Origin: Candidatus Aquabacterium excrementipullorum
GTDB lineage: Bacteria > Pseudomonadota > Gammaproteobacteria > Burkholderiales > Burkholderiaceae_C
Assembly: GCA_019112875.1 (NCBI GenBank)
Contig: DXIO01000030.1
Coordinates: 1-64,000 of the forward strand
Length of the DNA stretch: 64,000 bases
Direction: 5' to 3'
The position numbers were made by a program, and so were the translations under genes. The notes below the pieces were generated by a model. That model was not told the DNA's origin and searched no databases. It saw only the letters and a program-made list of their open reading frames with translations. This document shows, piece by piece, positions 47,391 to 58,038 of this stretch. Every line of letters begins with the position of its first letter. Position 1 is the stretch's first letter.

Positions 47391-48233
47391 TCAGGTGGCG
47401 AAGCTGGCGGCCAGCGAGCCCAGCAGCAGATTCCAGCCGTCGGCCAGCACGAAGAGCATCAGCTTGAAGGGCAGCGCCACCATCACGGGCGACAGCATCA
47501 TCATGCCCAGGCTCATCAGCACGCTGGCGACCACCATGTCGATGACAAGGAAGGGAATGAAGATCAGGAAGCCGATCTGGAAGGCCGACTTCAGCTCACT
47601 GGTCACGAAGGCCGGCACCAGCACACGGAAGGGCACGGTCTCGGGCTTGATCTCGCCTTCGTAGCGGGCCAGTTTGACGAACAACTGCAGATCGGACTGG
47701 CGCGTCTGCTTGCCCATGAACTCGCGGAAGGGCCCCTGCCCACGGTCCAGCGCCTCGTTGAAGCTGATCTGGTTGGCGGCGAAAGGCTCGTAGGCTTCCT
47801 TGTAAACCTTGTCGATGGTCGGGCTCATCACGAACAGGGTCAGGAACAGCGACAGGCCGATGATCACCTGGTTGGGCGGCGCGGTCTGCGCGCCCAGGGC
47901 CTGGCGGGTCAGGCTCAGCACGATCACGATGCGCGTGAAGCCGGTCATCATCAGCACGGCGGCCGGAAGGAAGCTCAGCGCCGTGAAGAACAGCAGCGTC
48001 TGGATGGGCACCGAGTAGCTGTTGCCCGAAGCGCCCTGCCCCACCAGCAGCGGCAGCCCGCCCGAGGGGGCGGCCGTGACCTGCCCGCCAGCCTGTGCCC
48101 AGGCCATGGCAGGCACCACGGCCGACAGCAAAAGCAGCGCCCCCAGGCGCAAGGCCCGGGCGCTCATGTTTGAAGAATGACGTGCCGATATCGACATGGG
48201 GAGGCCTGGGGTTTGTGATGCTTGGCGCGCCAT
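47391..48233 (-). CDS. fliP: Flagellar export apparatus protein FliP
   Basis: 280 residues. Signal-like leader ([20 protein letters not shown]), then [58 protein letters not shown] and [23 protein letters not shown] 48233 is chosen because it overlaps the fliO stop (TGATG), giving coupling; ATG 48197 and 48167 are closer to the leader and also possible. Forms the export gate with FliQ and FliR. Confidence 0.95.
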   Translation of the reverse strand: MARQASQTPGLPMSISARHSSNMSARALRLGALLLLSAVVPAMAWAQAGGQVTAAPSGGLPLLVGQGASGNSYSVPIQTLLFFTALSFLPAAVLMMTGFTRIVIVLSLTRQALGAQTAPPNQVIIGLSLFLTLFVMSPTIDKVYKEAYEPFAANQISFNEALDRGQGPFREFMGKQTRQSDLQLFVKLARYEGEIKPETVPFRVLVPAFVTSELKSAFQIGFLIFIPFLVIDMVVASVLMSLGMMMLSPVMVALPFKLMLFVLADGWNLLLGSLAASFAT

Positions 48234-48616
48234 CAGGCGTGCGGATCTTGCGGCGTGTTCGGCTTGCCCTGGCGCTCGGCCACGCGGCGCAGCAACTGCG
48301 CGAAAGGCGGCAAAGGCCGTACCGATGCGGCACCACTGGGCGATACTGCTGGTGCCTCCATGGTGTGCAGTGTGTTGATCTGCTGGCCCGTCACGCCCAA
48401 CACGAGCCAGGTGCGCTGCTCGCCGCTGTTGACCTCGACGGTCACCACGCGCTGGCCATTGCCCAGGCTGACCTGTGCCACGGGCGTCAGCACCGCGGCC
48501 GCACCGCCAGCGCCTTGAAGGCCCATCGCGCCGGAGCGCTTGAGCAGCCAAAGCGACACGGGAATCAACGCCAGCACGATGAACAGCCAGAACACCATCA
48601 GTCCGGTGGATTGCAT
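48233..48616 (-). CDS. fliO: Flagellar biosynthesis protein FliO
   Basis: 127 residues. One N-terminal membrane helix ([20 protein letters not shown]) and a small cytosolic domain with [17 protein letters not shown] and [18 protein letters not shown], as in FliO. It assists FliP assembly. Located between fliN and fliP as in other proteobacteria. Confidence 0.9.
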   Translation of the reverse strand: MQSTGLMVFWLFIVLALIPVSLWLLKRSGAMGLQGAGGAAAVLTPVAQVSLGNGQRVVTVEVNSGEQRTWLVLGVTGQQINTLHTMEAPAVSPSGAASVRPLPPFAQLLRRVAERQGKPNTPQDPHA

Positions 48617-48633
48617 GGGTGATCGTCCTTGGC

Positions 48634-49095
48634 TCAGTTGCCCTTGCTCAGGCGGCGCATGCGTTCCGAGGGTGTGACGATGTCGGTCAGGCGGATACCG
48701 AACTTGTCGTTCACCACCACCACTTCGCCCTGGGCGATCAGGAAGCCGTTGACCAGCACGTCCATGGGCTCACCGGCCATCGCGTCCAGCTCCACCACCG
48801 AGCCCTGCGCCAGTTGCAGGATGTTCTTGATGGGGATGCGCGTGCGGCCCAGCTCCACCGTGAGTTGCACGGGGATGTCCAGGATCATGTTCAGGTCGTT
48901 GCCGGCCGGGTTGGCGGGCGCGGGCGAGAAGTTCGCGAAGGTGGCGGGCGTCATCTGCGGGGCCGCGTCCGTCACTTCGGAGGCCGTGCCGGAGGATGCC
49001 TGCTGCTCCAGCGCGGCCGCCCATTCAGCGGCCATGGCGTCCTGCTCAGCGTCACCCTTGGAATCGGGCGGAAATTCAGCGGCGCTATCAGACAT
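48634..49095 (-). CDS. fliN: Flagellar motor switch protein FliN
   Basis: 153 residues. The C-terminal surface-presentation (SpoA) domain: [60 protein letters not shown]. The N-terminal ~60 residues are acidic and disordered. Part of the C-ring with FliM and FliG. Its start overlaps the fliM end by 8 bp. Confidence 0.96.
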   Translation of the reverse strand: MSDSAAEFPPDSKGDAEQDAMAAEWAAALEQQASSGTASEVTDAAPQMTPATFANFSPAPANPAGNDLNMILDIPVQLTVELGRTRIPIKNILQLAQGSVVELDAMAGEPMDVLVNGFLIAQGEVVVVNDKFGIRLTDIVTPSERMRRLSKGN

Positions 49096-50095
49096 TCTTA
49101 TCTCCCAGCCAACCCATGTTGGCGGTGTTGTGCGTGAGCAGTTTCTCGACCCTCAGCGCGTATTTCCCGTTGGATGTGCCGTAGTAGCAATCGAAGATGG
49201 GCACCCCGTCGACCTTGGCTTCGAGCAGCTGGTTCAAGTCCAGCTCGATGAAATCACCGGGCTTGAAGGACAGCAGTTGTTCGACCGTGGCCGGAGCCTT
49301 GGCCAGCTCGGCCACCACCTCGACCTCGGCCGACTGAATCTGCTGTTGCAGCAGCTTCACCCAACGGCGGTCGGGCTCGGCCGAATCGCCCTGGATGGAC
49401 GAGTAGAGGATGTCGCGGATCGGCTCCAGCGTGGAATACGGGATGCAGAAGTGGATGGTGCCGCTCGTCTCGCCGATCTCCAGCGTGAACGAGGTGCACA
49501 CCACGATTTCGCTGGGCGTGGCGATGTTGGCGAACTGGGGCTGCATCTCCGAGCGCTGGTAATCCAGCTCGACCGGGTAGATGCCCTTCCAGGCCTTGGC
49601 GTATTCGGCGGTGATGACCTCGATCAGGCGCTGGATGATGCGCTGCTCGGTGGCCGAGAAATCACGGCCTTCGATGCGCGTGTGGAACTTGCCGGCCCCG
49701 CCGAACAGCGCGTCGATGACCGAGAACACCAGGGTCGGATCGCACACCACCAGGCCCGAGCCACGCAGGGGGCGGATGGCCATGATGTTGAAGTTCGTGG
49801 GCACCACGATCTCGCGCAGGAAGGCGCTGTACTTCTGCACCTTGATGCCGCCCACGGACACTTCGGGCGAGCGGCGGATCAGGTTGAACAGGCCGATGCG
49901 GATGTTGCGGGCAAAGCGCTCGTTGATGATCTCCATCGTGGGCATGCGCCCACGGACGATCCGCTCCTGGCTGGCCAGGTTGTAGTCACGGATGCCTTCG
50001 GCCGGGGCATCGTCCTGCTCCAGCTTCTGGCTTTCGCCGGTGATGCCCTGCAGCAGGGCATCGACTTCATCTTGCGAGAGGATTTGCTGATTCAT
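49088..50095 (-). CDS. fliM: Flagellar motor switch protein FliM
   Basis: 335 residues. N-terminal CheY-binding segment (ILSQDEVDALLQGI), middle CheC-like domain (GSGLVVCDPTLVFSVIDALFGG), and C-terminal SpoA domain ending near the KVDGVPIFDCYYGTSNGKYA segment. Links chemotaxis signals to the rotor. Preceded by fliL, 30 bp upstream. Confidence 0.96.
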   Translation of the reverse strand: MNQQILSQDEVDALLQGITGESQKLEQDDAPAEGIRDYNLASQERIVRGRMPTMEIINERFARNIRIGLFNLIRRSPEVSVGGIKVQKYSAFLREIVVPTNFNIMAIRPLRGSGLVVCDPTLVFSVIDALFGGAGKFHTRIEGRDFSATEQRIIQRLIEVITAEYAKAWKGIYPVELDYQRSEMQPQFANIATPSEIVVCTSFTLEIGETSGTIHFCIPYSTLEPIRDILYSSIQGDSAEPDRRWVKLLQQQIQSAEVEVVAELAKAPATVEQLLSFKPGDFIELDLNQLLEAKVDGVPIFDCYYGTSNGKYALRVEKLLTHNTANMGWLGDKNV

Positions 50096-50125
50096 GGCGA
50101 CTCACTCTACTGCGCGCCTGCCCGG

Positions 50126-50752
50126 TCACTGAACGATGAAGTTGGAATAGTGCACATGCACGATGGGGTTGTAGGGCTCGGCCTTCTTTTTCTTCTTTTT
50201 CTTCTTCTTGGGCGAGTCCTCGTCCGCGTTGTCCTCGTCCTCGTCAGGGTCGGGTACTTCATAGCCCATGGAACGGGCGGTCTCGCGGCGGATTTCTTCG
50301 GCCAGCTTCTGTTTGCCCTCGGGGCTGAGCAGGTCTTCGCTGCTCTTGTGCGAGAGGATCAGCAGGATGCCGTTGCGGATGGCCGGCATGTAGTTCTTGA
50401 TCTCTTCGGCCAGGTGCGGGTCCTCGACCTGCAGGTTGATGCCGACCTGGGCATAGCGGTCGGCGTCCTTGTCGGCCAGGTTGACCGTGAAGGGATCCAG
50501 GGGCACGAAGGTGGGCGGATGGCCGTCGGACTTGTGCTCCTTGGGCTTGGCGTGCTCGGCAGGGGCTTCGTGCTCTTCCTCGCCATCGGCGCTGGCCTCG
50601 GCCGTGTCGGCCTTCTTCTTCATCAGCAGCACCGCTGCGGCACCGCCACCGACCACCACCAGGGCCAGGACGGCCACGATGATGATGATCAGTTTCTTCG
50701 AGCCACCGCCCTTGGGGGCGGCGTCGGCGGCGGGTGCGGGTGCGGCGGCCAT
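50126..50752 (-). CDS. fliL: Flagellar basal-body protein FliL with poly-Lys insert
   Basis: 208 residues. One membrane helix (KLIIIIVAVLALVVVGGGAA), acidic/Ala linker, and the periplasmic FliL domain (TFVPLDPFTVNLADKDADRY, MPAIRNGILLILSHKSSEDL, GKQKLAEEIRRE). Before the C terminus there is an acidic run (DPDEDEDNADED) and nine consecutive lysines, not usual in FliL. It supports stator function. A 115-bp gap separates it from fliK, so it may begin a new transcript. Confidence 0.93.
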   Translation of the reverse strand: MAAAPAPAADAAPKGGGSKKLIIIIVAVLALVVVGGGAAAVLLMKKKADTAEASADGEEEHEAPAEHAKPKEHKSDGHPPTFVPLDPFTVNLADKDADRYAQVGINLQVEDPHLAEEIKNYMPAIRNGILLILSHKSSEDLLSPEGKQKLAEEIRRETARSMGYEVPDPDEDEDNADEDSPKKKKKKKKKAEPYNPIVHVHYSNFIVQ

Positions 50753-50775
50753 GCAGGATCTCCGTTTCAGTCTGT

Positions 50776-50793
50776 GCCTCGATTATTCGAGGC
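50776..50793. promoter_or_regulatory. Perfect palindrome upstream of fliL
   Basis: GCCTCGA-TTAT-TCGAGGC, 23 bp upstream of the fliL start in the fliK-fliL gap. It could be an operator, an mRNA hairpin that slows read-through from fliK, or a terminator remnant. No flagellar sigma-28 pattern is evident around it. Confidence 0.4.
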
Positions 50794-50867
50794 GGAGCCT
50801 TTTTGCAATGTGCGAATAAGCCGCCCTTAATGCCGTTTGATTCCTCCCGTCACCGGGGGCGCGACGC

Positions 50868-52316
50868 TCAGGCGTAAAGGTCCAGCCCACCCGGGCGGGC
50901 GGCGGGACGTGCCACCGGCGTCAGGCCGGCCTGGTGGTCGGCGGCGGGCTGCTCGGCGTTCAGGCCACGGCCGGACCAGGCCATGGAGCGGGCCTGGCCT
51001 TCGCCCTGGCCCTGCTGCTGCTGCGCCCAGGACTGGCTGGCGCTCTGGTCGGACACGCCACCACCGGCCAGGCTCAGGCCGGCGTCCTGCAGGGCGGTGG
51101 ACAGGGCCGGCAGGCTGGCTTCGATGGCCTGGCGCGTCTCGGCGTGCGCAGCGGCGAAGTCCACCTGGGCGTTCTGTCCATCCATGACGATGCGGATGTG
51201 CACCGGACCCATGTCCTCGGGGTTCAGACGCAGCTCGGCCGTCATCTGGCCGTTGGCCGGCGTGCCGGAAACCCACATGCCCACGCGCTCGGCCAGGGCC
51301 TGCTTGAAGTCCGCGCTGTCCACCGGGGTGGGCAGCGTCGCCGTGGCATGGGTGCTGGTTTCAGCCGCGGGGCCAGTGCCTGCGGGGCGCGAGAGCTCAC
51401 GCGCCATCAGGGCGTTGAATTCGAGGGGCGACGAGCTGTCCTTGGCCGCGGCGGCCGGGGCGTTTGTACCGAGGGATTCGGTGTTCGCGGCCAGCACGGC
51501 CTTGGCATCGCCCTTGAGATGCTGGGCATCGGCCAACTGGCTGGTCAGCGCGGCGGTGCCGGTGGGCAAAGCCCCTGGGCCGCCCGCGATGCCCTTGCCG
51601 CCACGGCCGGCGCCAAGCAGGTCGGGTGCGCCCGTGGCGCCGTCGGCTGTGGCGCTGTCACCCTGGGCGGCGGCCGCGGCCTCGCCGTTCTGCGACAGCG
51701 ATGCCAGCCAGGCCATCATCGCGGCCGGGTCTGAAGTGGAGACATCGGGCGGCGGCTGCAGTTCCTTGACCTGGGCTGCACCCTCGCCTTGCGCCGTCGA
51801 GAACTTCACCTCGTCCGTGGCCTTGTCGGCATCACCCTTGGCGCTGGCCTTGTCGGCGGCATCGGCTTTGGCCGTGGTCTTCTGGTCATGGCCATCGGCC
51901 GGCTTGGCCTTGGCACGGGCTTCCTGCTGCTTGGGCGGGGTGTTCGATTTCTGCGCCTGCTTGGTGGCCTGCTGGGACTGCTGCGGCTGCGGAGCCTTGG
52001 ATTCGGTCTTGGCCGGGGTGGACTGGCGCGCCTGCTGTGCACGCGCGGCAGCCTGCGAGGCCGTATTGGCCCGCAGTGCTTCCGTGGCGTTGCGCGCCTG
52101 TGTGGATGCGGCGGCGGTCGGCATGCTGCTGCGCGCCGTGGCCTGAGGCGACTGGTACTGCGACATCAGCTTGGCGAAGGTCTGGCTGTCATTGCCAGCG
52201 CCCTTGCCCAGGACATCGGCCAGGGTTCCGGCGGTGCTGCCGGTGCTGTTGGTGTTCGACGTCTGCGTGGCCGGCTTGTGCAGCAGGGATTGCAGATTCT
52301 GGATGTTGGAGCTCAT
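50868..52316 (-). CDS. fliK: Flagellar hook-length control protein FliK
   Basis: 482 residues. Long low-complexity N-terminal ruler rich in Ala, Gln, Lys, Pro and Ser (about 1-350) and a compact C-terminal domain with the conserved core MTAELRLNPEDMGPVHIRI, then VDFAAAHAETRQAIEASLP and LREALQ-like LSTALQDAGLSL. It measures hook length and switches export to filament substrates. 43 bp after fliJ. Confidence 0.92.
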   Translation of the reverse strand: MSSNIQNLQSLLHKPATQTSNTNSTGSTAGTLADVLGKGAGNDSQTFAKLMSQYQSPQATARSSMPTAAASTQARNATEALRANTASQAAARAQQARQSTPAKTESKAPQPQQSQQATKQAQKSNTPPKQQEARAKAKPADGHDQKTTAKADAADKASAKGDADKATDEVKFSTAQGEGAAQVKELQPPPDVSTSDPAAMMAWLASLSQNGEAAAAAQGDSATADGATGAPDLLGAGRGGKGIAGGPGALPTGTAALTSQLADAQHLKGDAKAVLAANTESLGTNAPAAAAKDSSSPLEFNALMARELSRPAGTGPAAETSTHATATLPTPVDSADFKQALAERVGMWVSGTPANGQMTAELRLNPEDMGPVHIRIVMDGQNAQVDFAAAHAETRQAIEASLPALSTALQDAGLSLAGGGVSDQSASQSWAQQQQGQGEGQARSMAWSGRGLNAEQPAADHQAGLTPVARPAARPGGLDLYA

Positions 52317-52359
52317 CGGCTTCCTCGCTTGTCGAAGGGGTGGCGCGAACGGCGGCGTC

Positions 52360-52848
52360 TCAGTGCGACGACGGCGGCGGATTGTTCTTGGCCGACATCG
52401 GGCCGGTCGGCGCGGAGGCCATCAAACGGGCGGCCAGTTCATCCGTGGCCTTTTGCTCGCGGCGCATTTCGCGCTGGGCCTGCTCTTTTTCACGGCGCTG
52501 CAGCAACTGCGTCACGGCGGCGACCTTGCGCTCGCGTTCGATCAGCTCGCCGCGGCAACGCTCCATGGCCACACGGGATTGCTCGCAACGGCGATCCTGG
52601 TCACCCACGGCATCGCCCAGCCGGGCCATGAAATCCTGGTAGCAGCGCATGATTTCCATGCCACCCGCCTGGCGGAACTGGGTCTGCCAGCGCGTCTGGT
52701 ACTGACCGCGGAAATCCTGCAGGGATTGCAACTGCTGGCGGGCGCCCTCGTGGGCCTTGCGGCTGACCTCGAACTGCGCCAGCGCCGTGTCGCGGGCCTC
52801 TTCGGCCTGCTCCAGCAAAGTGATCAAGGGTTGCTGAGAGGTGCTCAC
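52360..52848 (-). CDS. fliJ: Flagellar export chaperone FliJ
   Basis: 162 residues, one long coiled coil (LEQAEEARDTALAQFEVSRK) with the FliJ arrangement of charged heptads. GTG start preceded by GGAG. Central stalk of the flagellar export ATPase FliI. Lies between fliI and fliK as expected. Confidence 0.9.
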   Translation of the reverse strand: MSTSQQPLITLLEQAEEARDTALAQFEVSRKAHEGARQQLQSLQDFRGQYQTRWQTQFRQAGGMEIMRCYQDFMARLGDAVGDQDRRCEQSRVAMERCRGELIERERKVAAVTQLLQRREKEQAQREMRREQKATDELAARLMASAPTGPMSAKNNPPPSSH

Positions 52849-52882
52849 GATAGGCTCCGATCAGACGGAAAACTGCTTTTCT

Positions 52883-54313
52883 TCACCCCTGTACGATGGC
52901 ACGTAACTGCCCCACACTGTCGTTCAAAGTAGCGGGTGTATGCATGTCTTGTTGAAGCATGCCCACCATGTGGGGGTGGATTCTCACGGCCATGTCCAAC
53001 TCCGGATCGCCGCCAGGCGTGTACGCGCCCAACTGGATCAGATCCCGTGCCTTGCTGTAGCGCGACCACAGCTGACGGAAACGTCGCGAGGCGTCGATGT
53101 GCTCGTGCGAGGCCACGTTGTGCATCACCCGCGATGCGGAACGCTCGATGTCGATGGCCGGGTAATGCCCCGACTCGGCCAGTTCGCGGGACAGCACGAT
53201 GTGGCCATCCAGAATGGCGCGGGCCGCATCGGCGATGGGATCCTGCTGATCATCCCCTTCCGAGAGCACCGTGTAAAACGCCGTGATGGAACCATGGCCA
53301 TTGAGGCCATTGCCGCTGCGCTCGACCAGTTGCGGCAGCTTGGCGAAGCACGATGGCGGGTAGCCCTTGGTGGCGGGCGGCTCACCGATGGCCAGCGCGA
53401 TTTCACGTTGTGCCATGGCGTACCGCGTGAGGGAATCCATGAGCAACAGCACGTGCAAGCCTTCGTCGCGGAAATGCTCGGCCACGGCCGTGGCATAGGC
53501 GGCCCCCTGCATGCGGGTCAGCGGTGGCGCATCGGCGGGGGCGGCCACGACGACGGAGCGGGCCAGGCCTTCTTCGCCCAGGATGTCCTCGATGAACTCT
53601 TTCACTTCACGGCCCCGTTCGCCGATCAGGCCCACGACGATCACGTCGGCCTGGGTGTAACGGGCCATCATGCCCAGCAGCACGCTCTTGCCCACGCCGG
53701 AGCCGGCGAACAGGCCGATGCGCTGGCCGCGGCCCACGGTGAGCATGGAATTGATGGCGCGCACGCCGGTGTCCAGCGGCAGGCGAACCGGGTCGCGCTC
53801 CATCGCGTTGATGGCCCGGCGCACCAGCGGCTCGCTGCGCACGTGGTTCAGCGGGCCGCGCTTGTCCAGCGGCTCGCCCTGGGCATCCACCACGCGGCCC
53901 AGCAGGCCGCTGCCAATGGGCAGGTGGCGGGTGCGGTCTTCACTGCGGCGCCAGGGGTGGCTGGGGCGGCCCAGCAGCGGCGGGTTGATCGGCAAGGCGC
54001 GCGGCACCACGCGGGCGCCGCTGGCCAGGCCATGCACCTCGGCCGTGGGCATCAGGTAGGCCCGGTCGCCGGCGAAGCCGACCACCTCGGCCAGCACGGG
54101 CGTGGCCTCCATGCGCATCTCGGAATGGATCTCGCATACGGCGCCCACAGGCAGGCGCAGGCCGGCGGCTTCGAGCACCAGGCCGGCCACCCGCACCAGC
54201 TTGCCCTGGTTCTCCATGGGTTGCGGCGCAGCGGCGCAGGCATCCAGGTCTTCCAGGAAACGGTTCCACTTGTCCATGGACACGTCGCGGCGGGTTTGCA
54301 GAGGCATGTTCAT
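52883..54313 (-). CDS. fliI: Flagellar export ATPase FliI
   Basis: 476 residues. Walker [18 protein letters not shown], Walker [35 protein letters not shown], and [21 protein letters not shown]1-beta-like ATPase that powers entry of export substrates. ATG 54313 used; ATG 54277 twelve codons later is an alternative. 13 bp after fliH. Confidence 0.96.
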   Translation of the reverse strand: MNMPLQTRRDVSMDKWNRFLEDLDACAAAPQPMENQGKLVRVAGLVLEAAGLRLPVGAVCEIHSEMRMEATPVLAEVVGFAGDRAYLMPTAEVHGLASGARVVPRALPINPPLLGRPSHPWRRSEDRTRHLPIGSGLLGRVVDAQGEPLDKRGPLNHVRSEPLVRRAINAMERDPVRLPLDTGVRAINSMLTVGRGQRIGLFAGSGVGKSVLLGMMARYTQADVIVVGLIGERGREVKEFIEDILGEEGLARSVVVAAPADAPPLTRMQGAAYATAVAEHFRDEGLHVLLLMDSLTRYAMAQREIALAIGEPPATKGYPPSCFAKLPQLVERSGNGLNGHGSITAFYTVLSEGDDQQDPIADAARAILDGHIVLSRELAESGHYPAIDIERSASRVMHNVASHEHIDASRRFRQLWSRYSKARDLIQLGAYTPGGDPELDMAVRIHPHMVGMLQQDMHTPATLNDSVGQLRAIVQG

Positions 54314-54326
54314 GCGGGTGACTCCG

Positions 54327-55325
54327 TCAGTTGCCTGTGCCGTTCAAGGGATCCATGTCGTCCAGCCACTGGCTCTGGGCATCGGCCTCCACGCTTGGCG
54401 TGAAGCTGCCATCCCATTCAGTGGACACGCCCATCGCGGCCGCCACCTTGCGCCAGCGCGCTTCCACGCTGGCGTCGACCACGGCGATGTCGGATTCCAC
54501 GATGCAACCGCCCTGGCTGACATGCGGATCGGCCACCATGCGGGCGCCGCGCGATTGCAGTTGCTCTTCCATCGCGCCTTGGGCCAGGGCGTGGTCCTCG
54601 GGGTTCAGGCGCAGCACGATCTGGCGGGCCGAACTGAGCAGCGTGGTCATGGCGTCCTCGGCCACCGTCAACACCAGCTCAGGACGCAGCGCGATCTCGC
54701 TGCGCACCACCTGGCGTGCCAGCTCCAGCGCCACGCCAGCGATGCGCCCGGAAAGCTGCTGCTCCAGCGATTCCAGCCGGCCATGCAGGTCGTTGACCAG
54801 CGTGCCAACCTGGTCGCTCATGAAGGCGGCCATCTGGGCGGCCTGGGTCTGCTTGTAGCTGTCCAGGGCCGAGAGGCCATCGCGGTAACCATCCTGGTAG
54901 CCAGCCTGGCGCGACTCGCGCACCAGCGCTTCCACATCCACGGGGGCCGGCTCGGGCTCGGCAGGCTTGGGCGCGGGCGGCGGCGCCTGACCCGGTACCC
55001 CGCCGATTTGCGAACTGGTGGGGCCAGGTGCCTGCGCGCGTTCGGGCCCCTGCCCTTGCGCGCCGGCCACGCCCGCGCGCACGGCGAACGGAGCCTTGTG
55101 CACCCCGCCGCCAGCGGGCGACTGCCCCGGCGCCGATTTGTTCACCGTCGGGTCTTCAAACGACTCGGGCGACCAGGCGGAAAAACCGCGCAGTTCCTCG
55201 CGCGGGATGAAACGGGTGTAGCTGTTCGGCGCGCCTTGCCCGCTGGCCGCGCCAGCCGCACCGGACGAGCCCGCGCCGGCGGCATTGCCGCCCGGCGGTT
55301 GCGTCTTGTTAGACGTACTCATCAT
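54327..55325 (-). CDS. fliH: Flagellar assembly protein FliH
   Basis: 332 residues, longer than usual because of a Pro/Gly/Ala-rich N-terminal third (about 1-140). The FliH/V-ATPase stalk-like part follows: [18 protein letters not shown]-type repeats (here [20 protein letters not shown]), [40 protein letters not shown], and [20 protein letters not shown]. Regulates FliI. Its 5' end overlaps fliG by 17 bp. Confidence 0.93.
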   Translation of the reverse strand: MMSTSNKTQPPGGNAAGAGSSGAAGAASGQGAPNSYTRFIPREELRGFSAWSPESFEDPTVNKSAPGQSPAGGGVHKAPFAVRAGVAGAQGQGPERAQAPGPTSSQIGGVPGQAPPPAPKPAEPEPAPVDVEALVRESRQAGYQDGYRDGLSALDSYKQTQAAQMAAFMSDQVGTLVNDLHGRLESLEQQLSGRIAGVALELARQVVRSEIALRPELVLTVAEDAMTTLLSSARQIVLRLNPEDHALAQGAMEEQLQSRGARMVADPHVSQGGCIVESDIAVVDASVEARWRKVAAAMGVSTEWDGSFTPSVEADAQSQWLDDMDPLNGTGN

Positions 55326-56304
55326 CGCCTCCGCCGGCCAGCACGATCTGACCTTCGTCGGCCAGGCGTCGGACGATCTTCAGCATTTCCTTCTGCTCGC
55401 CTTCGACCTCGGACAGCTTGACCGGGCCGCGCGAATCCAGGTCCTCGCGCAGCGTCTCGGCAGCGCGGCTGGACATGTTGCGGAACACCTTGTCGCGGAT
55501 CTCCGGCGACGCCCCCTTGAGCGCGATGATGAGCGATTCGGTCTGCACTTCCTTGAGCAGCGCCTGGAAGCCCTTGTCGTCCAGTTTGGCCAGGTCGTCG
55601 AACACGAACATGTTGTCCATGATCTTCTGGGCCAGGTCGCCATCGGCTTCGCGGATGTAGTCCAGCACTGAGGTCTCCACCGCCGAGCCCATCAGGTTGA
55701 TGATTTCGGCCGCGGGCTTGACGCCGCCCAGCGACTGGCGGCGCACCTGCGTGCCACCGGCCAGCACGCGCGACATCACCTCGTTGAGGTCACGCAACGC
55801 GGACGGCTGGATGCCGTCGAGCGTGGCGATGCGGATCATCACCTCGTTGCGGTGGCGATCGCTGAAATACTTGAGGGCACCAGAAGCCAGGTCGGGATCC
55901 AGGTGCACCAAGATCGCGGCCACGATCTGCGGGTGCTCGTTGCGCAACAGTTCGGCCACCGAGCCCGGATCCATCCACTTCAGGCTTTCGATGCCGGCCA
56001 CGTCGCTGGTCTGGATGATGCGGTCGATCAGCAGGTTGGCCTTTTCCTCACCTAGCGCGCGGCGCAGCACGGCCTTGACGTACTCGTCTGTGTCGGACAC
56101 CAGCGAGCCCACCTCGGCGGCCTCCGTGGCAAAGCGTGTCAGGACCGAATCCACGCGCTCGCGCGACACGGTCTTCAGGCGCGCGATGGTCTCGCCCAGG
56201 CTTTGAACTTCCTTGGGCTCGAGCTGCTTGAACACCTCGGCGGCTTCGTCCTCGCCAAGGGACATCAGCAGGATGGCGGCGTCTTCTAGTCCTTGCTCGT
56301 CCAT
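55309..56304 (-). CDS. fliG: Flagellar motor switch protein FliG
   Basis: 331 residues. N-terminal MS-ring domain (AILLMSLGEDEAAEVFKQL), middle EHPQ motif (RNEHPQIVAAILVHL), and C-terminal torque helix with charged residues (DKVFRNMSSRAAETLREDL, GPVKLSEVE). Rotor side of torque generation. Nine bp after fliF. Confidence 0.96.
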   Translation of the reverse strand: MDEQGLEDAAILLMSLGEDEAAEVFKQLEPKEVQSLGETIARLKTVSRERVDSVLTRFATEAAEVGSLVSDTDEYVKAVLRRALGEEKANLLIDRIIQTSDVAGIESLKWMDPGSVAELLRNEHPQIVAAILVHLDPDLASGALKYFSDRHRNEVMIRIATLDGIQPSALRDLNEVMSRVLAGGTQVRRQSLGGVKPAAEIINLMGSAVETSVLDYIREADGDLAQKIMDNMFVFDDLAKLDDKGFQALLKEVQTESLIIALKGASPEIRDKVFRNMSSRAAETLREDLDSRGPVKLSEVEGEQKEMLKIVRRLADEGQIVLAGGGDDEYV

Positions 56305-56313
56305 GATGCGGCG

Positions 56314-58038
56314 TTATTCCTTGTTCACCCAGGCGCGCACGATGCCAGCCATCGCGACGGGGTTGTCCTTGGCCAATTGGCGTGCGGCTTCGAGGCGGCG
56401 GTCCGGGCCATTCGGAGATTCGAGCGCCGGCAGCACTTCGCTGGCGGTTTCCAGACCCGGCAGTTCCTGCTCGTCGTCGACCACAGCATTGAGTCTGGAC
56501 TTCGATTCGTCCTTCGGGGGCTTGGCCGCATTGATGGCAGGGCGAATCGCACCGAACACCACGATCAGGGCCAGCAGGGTCATGGCACCGGGCACCAGCA
56601 GCGAACGCATCCATTCCTGCGTGCTCGGGTCCTTCCAGAACGGCGTGTCTTCCGTCTCTTCTTTCACCAACTGGAACGGCGCGTTGATCACCTTCACCGA
56701 GTCACCACGCTGCTCATTGAAACCAATGCCTTCCTTCACCAGGGCCGTGAGTTTATCCAGATCCTCCTGGCTCATGGGCGTCGTGGTGGTCTTGCCCTTG
56801 GCGTCGGTCTTGGTGATGTTGTTGATCACCACCGCCGCGTTCAGACGCCGGATGCTGCCAGAGGCATTGCGCGTCACACGGACGGTCTTGTCGACCTCGT
56901 AGTTGGTGACCGCGTCACGACGGCTGGAGCCACCACCCGCGCCGCCGGCACCATTGGCCTGGGTGCCTTGCAGCGGTTGCGATGCGCCGTTGATCGGGGC
57001 CGTGGCCGGCGTGGGAGGCTGGTTGCTCATCGCGCCGGGCACGCCGGTGGGCTGGGCGTTGGAGCCGCCAGCGCCGTTGGACGACTCGCTCGTTTGCTGG
57101 CTGCGCACGGCGGCGCTGGTCGGCGTCTGGTTGGGCTTGAATTCTTCGGCTGTCGATTCAACCTGTGAAAAATCCAGATCGGCCGTCACCTGGGCGCGCA
57201 GGTTCTCCTTGCCCACCACCGGCTCCAGCAGGTCGCGGATGCGCTGGGTGAAGCCGGTTTCCATCTGACGCACATATTGCAGTTGCTGCGCGTCCAGGCC
57301 GGCCTGGTCAGGGTTGGTGCCCTCGGCCTGGCCGGACAGCAGCGAGCCGCTCTGGTCGACCACGCTCACCGACTTGGGCGACATCTCTGGCACGCTGGAG
57401 GACACCAAGTGCACGATGCCGGCCACCTGGCCCTTGTCCAGGGTGCGCCCGGCGTACATGCTCAGGATCACGGACGCCGAGGGCTTTTGCTGATCGCGGA
57501 AAAAACCGTTCTGGTTGGGCAGGGCCAGGTGCACGCGGGCCGATTCGACACCCGACAGCGTCTGGATGGAACGGGTCAGCTCGCCCTCCAGGCCACGCTG
57601 GAAGTTCAGGCGTTCCTGGAACTGCGTCACGCCGAAACGCTGCGTCTCCATCAGTTCGTAGCCGGCCACCGAGCCCTTGGGCAGGCCGGCCGAGGCCAGC
57701 TTCAGGCGAACGTCGTGCACCTTGTCGGCCGGCACCATGATGGCCGCGCCGCCGTCGGTGTACTTGTACGGCACGTTCATCTGCTGCAGCTGGGCCAGGA
57801 TGGCGCCACCATCCTTGTCGGACAGGTTGGTGTAGAGCACCCGGTACTCGGCCTGGTTGCCCCACATCACCATGGCGACCAGGATCGCCACCAGGGCCGC
57901 GATGCCGCCCCCCATCATCAGCTTGCGCTGCATGGGCAGGGCCTGCACGCGCTGGACGAATCCCAGGGGCGCGGCTTCGACCACCGGGGAAGAAGCCGGT
58001 GCGGTCATGTTCTGAGCTTGAGCGACGGTGACATCCAT
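56314..58038 (-). CDS. fliF: Flagellar MS-ring protein FliF
   Basis: 574 residues. Two membrane helices (about 32-52: MMGGGIAALVAILVAMVMWG, and about 450-470 near LLVPGAMTLLALIVVFGAI), with periplasmic ring-building domains between (YRVLYTNLSDKDGGAILAQL, GSVAGYELMETQRFGVTQFQ, RTIQ-like SIQTLSGVESARVHLALP). First gene of the minus-strand flagellar run. Its upstream region (58039-58253) is shared with the divergent fliE. Confidence 0.96.
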   Translation of the reverse strand: MDVTVAQAQNMTAPASSPVVEAAPLGFVQRVQALPMQRKLMMGGGIAALVAILVAMVMWGNQAEYRVLYTNLSDKDGGAILAQLQQMNVPYKYTDGGAAIMVPADKVHDVRLKLASAGLPKGSVAGYELMETQRFGVTQFQERLNFQRGLEGELTRSIQTLSGVESARVHLALPNQNGFFRDQQKPSASVILSMYAGRTLDKGQVAGIVHLVSSSVPEMSPKSVSVVDQSGSLLSGQAEGTNPDQAGLDAQQLQYVRQMETGFTQRIRDLLEPVVGKENLRAQVTADLDFSQVESTAEEFKPNQTPTSAAVRSQQTSESSNGAGGSNAQPTGVPGAMSNQPPTPATAPINGASQPLQGTQANGAGGAGGGSSRRDAVTNYEVDKTVRVTRNASGSIRRLNAAVVINNITKTDAKGKTTTTPMSQEDLDKLTALVKEGIGFNEQRGDSVKVINAPFQLVKEETEDTPFWKDPSTQEWMRSLLVPGAMTLLALIVVFGAIRPAINAAKPPKDESKSRLNAVVDDEQELPGLETASEVLPALESPNGPDRRLEAARQLAKDNPVAMAGIVRAWVNKE

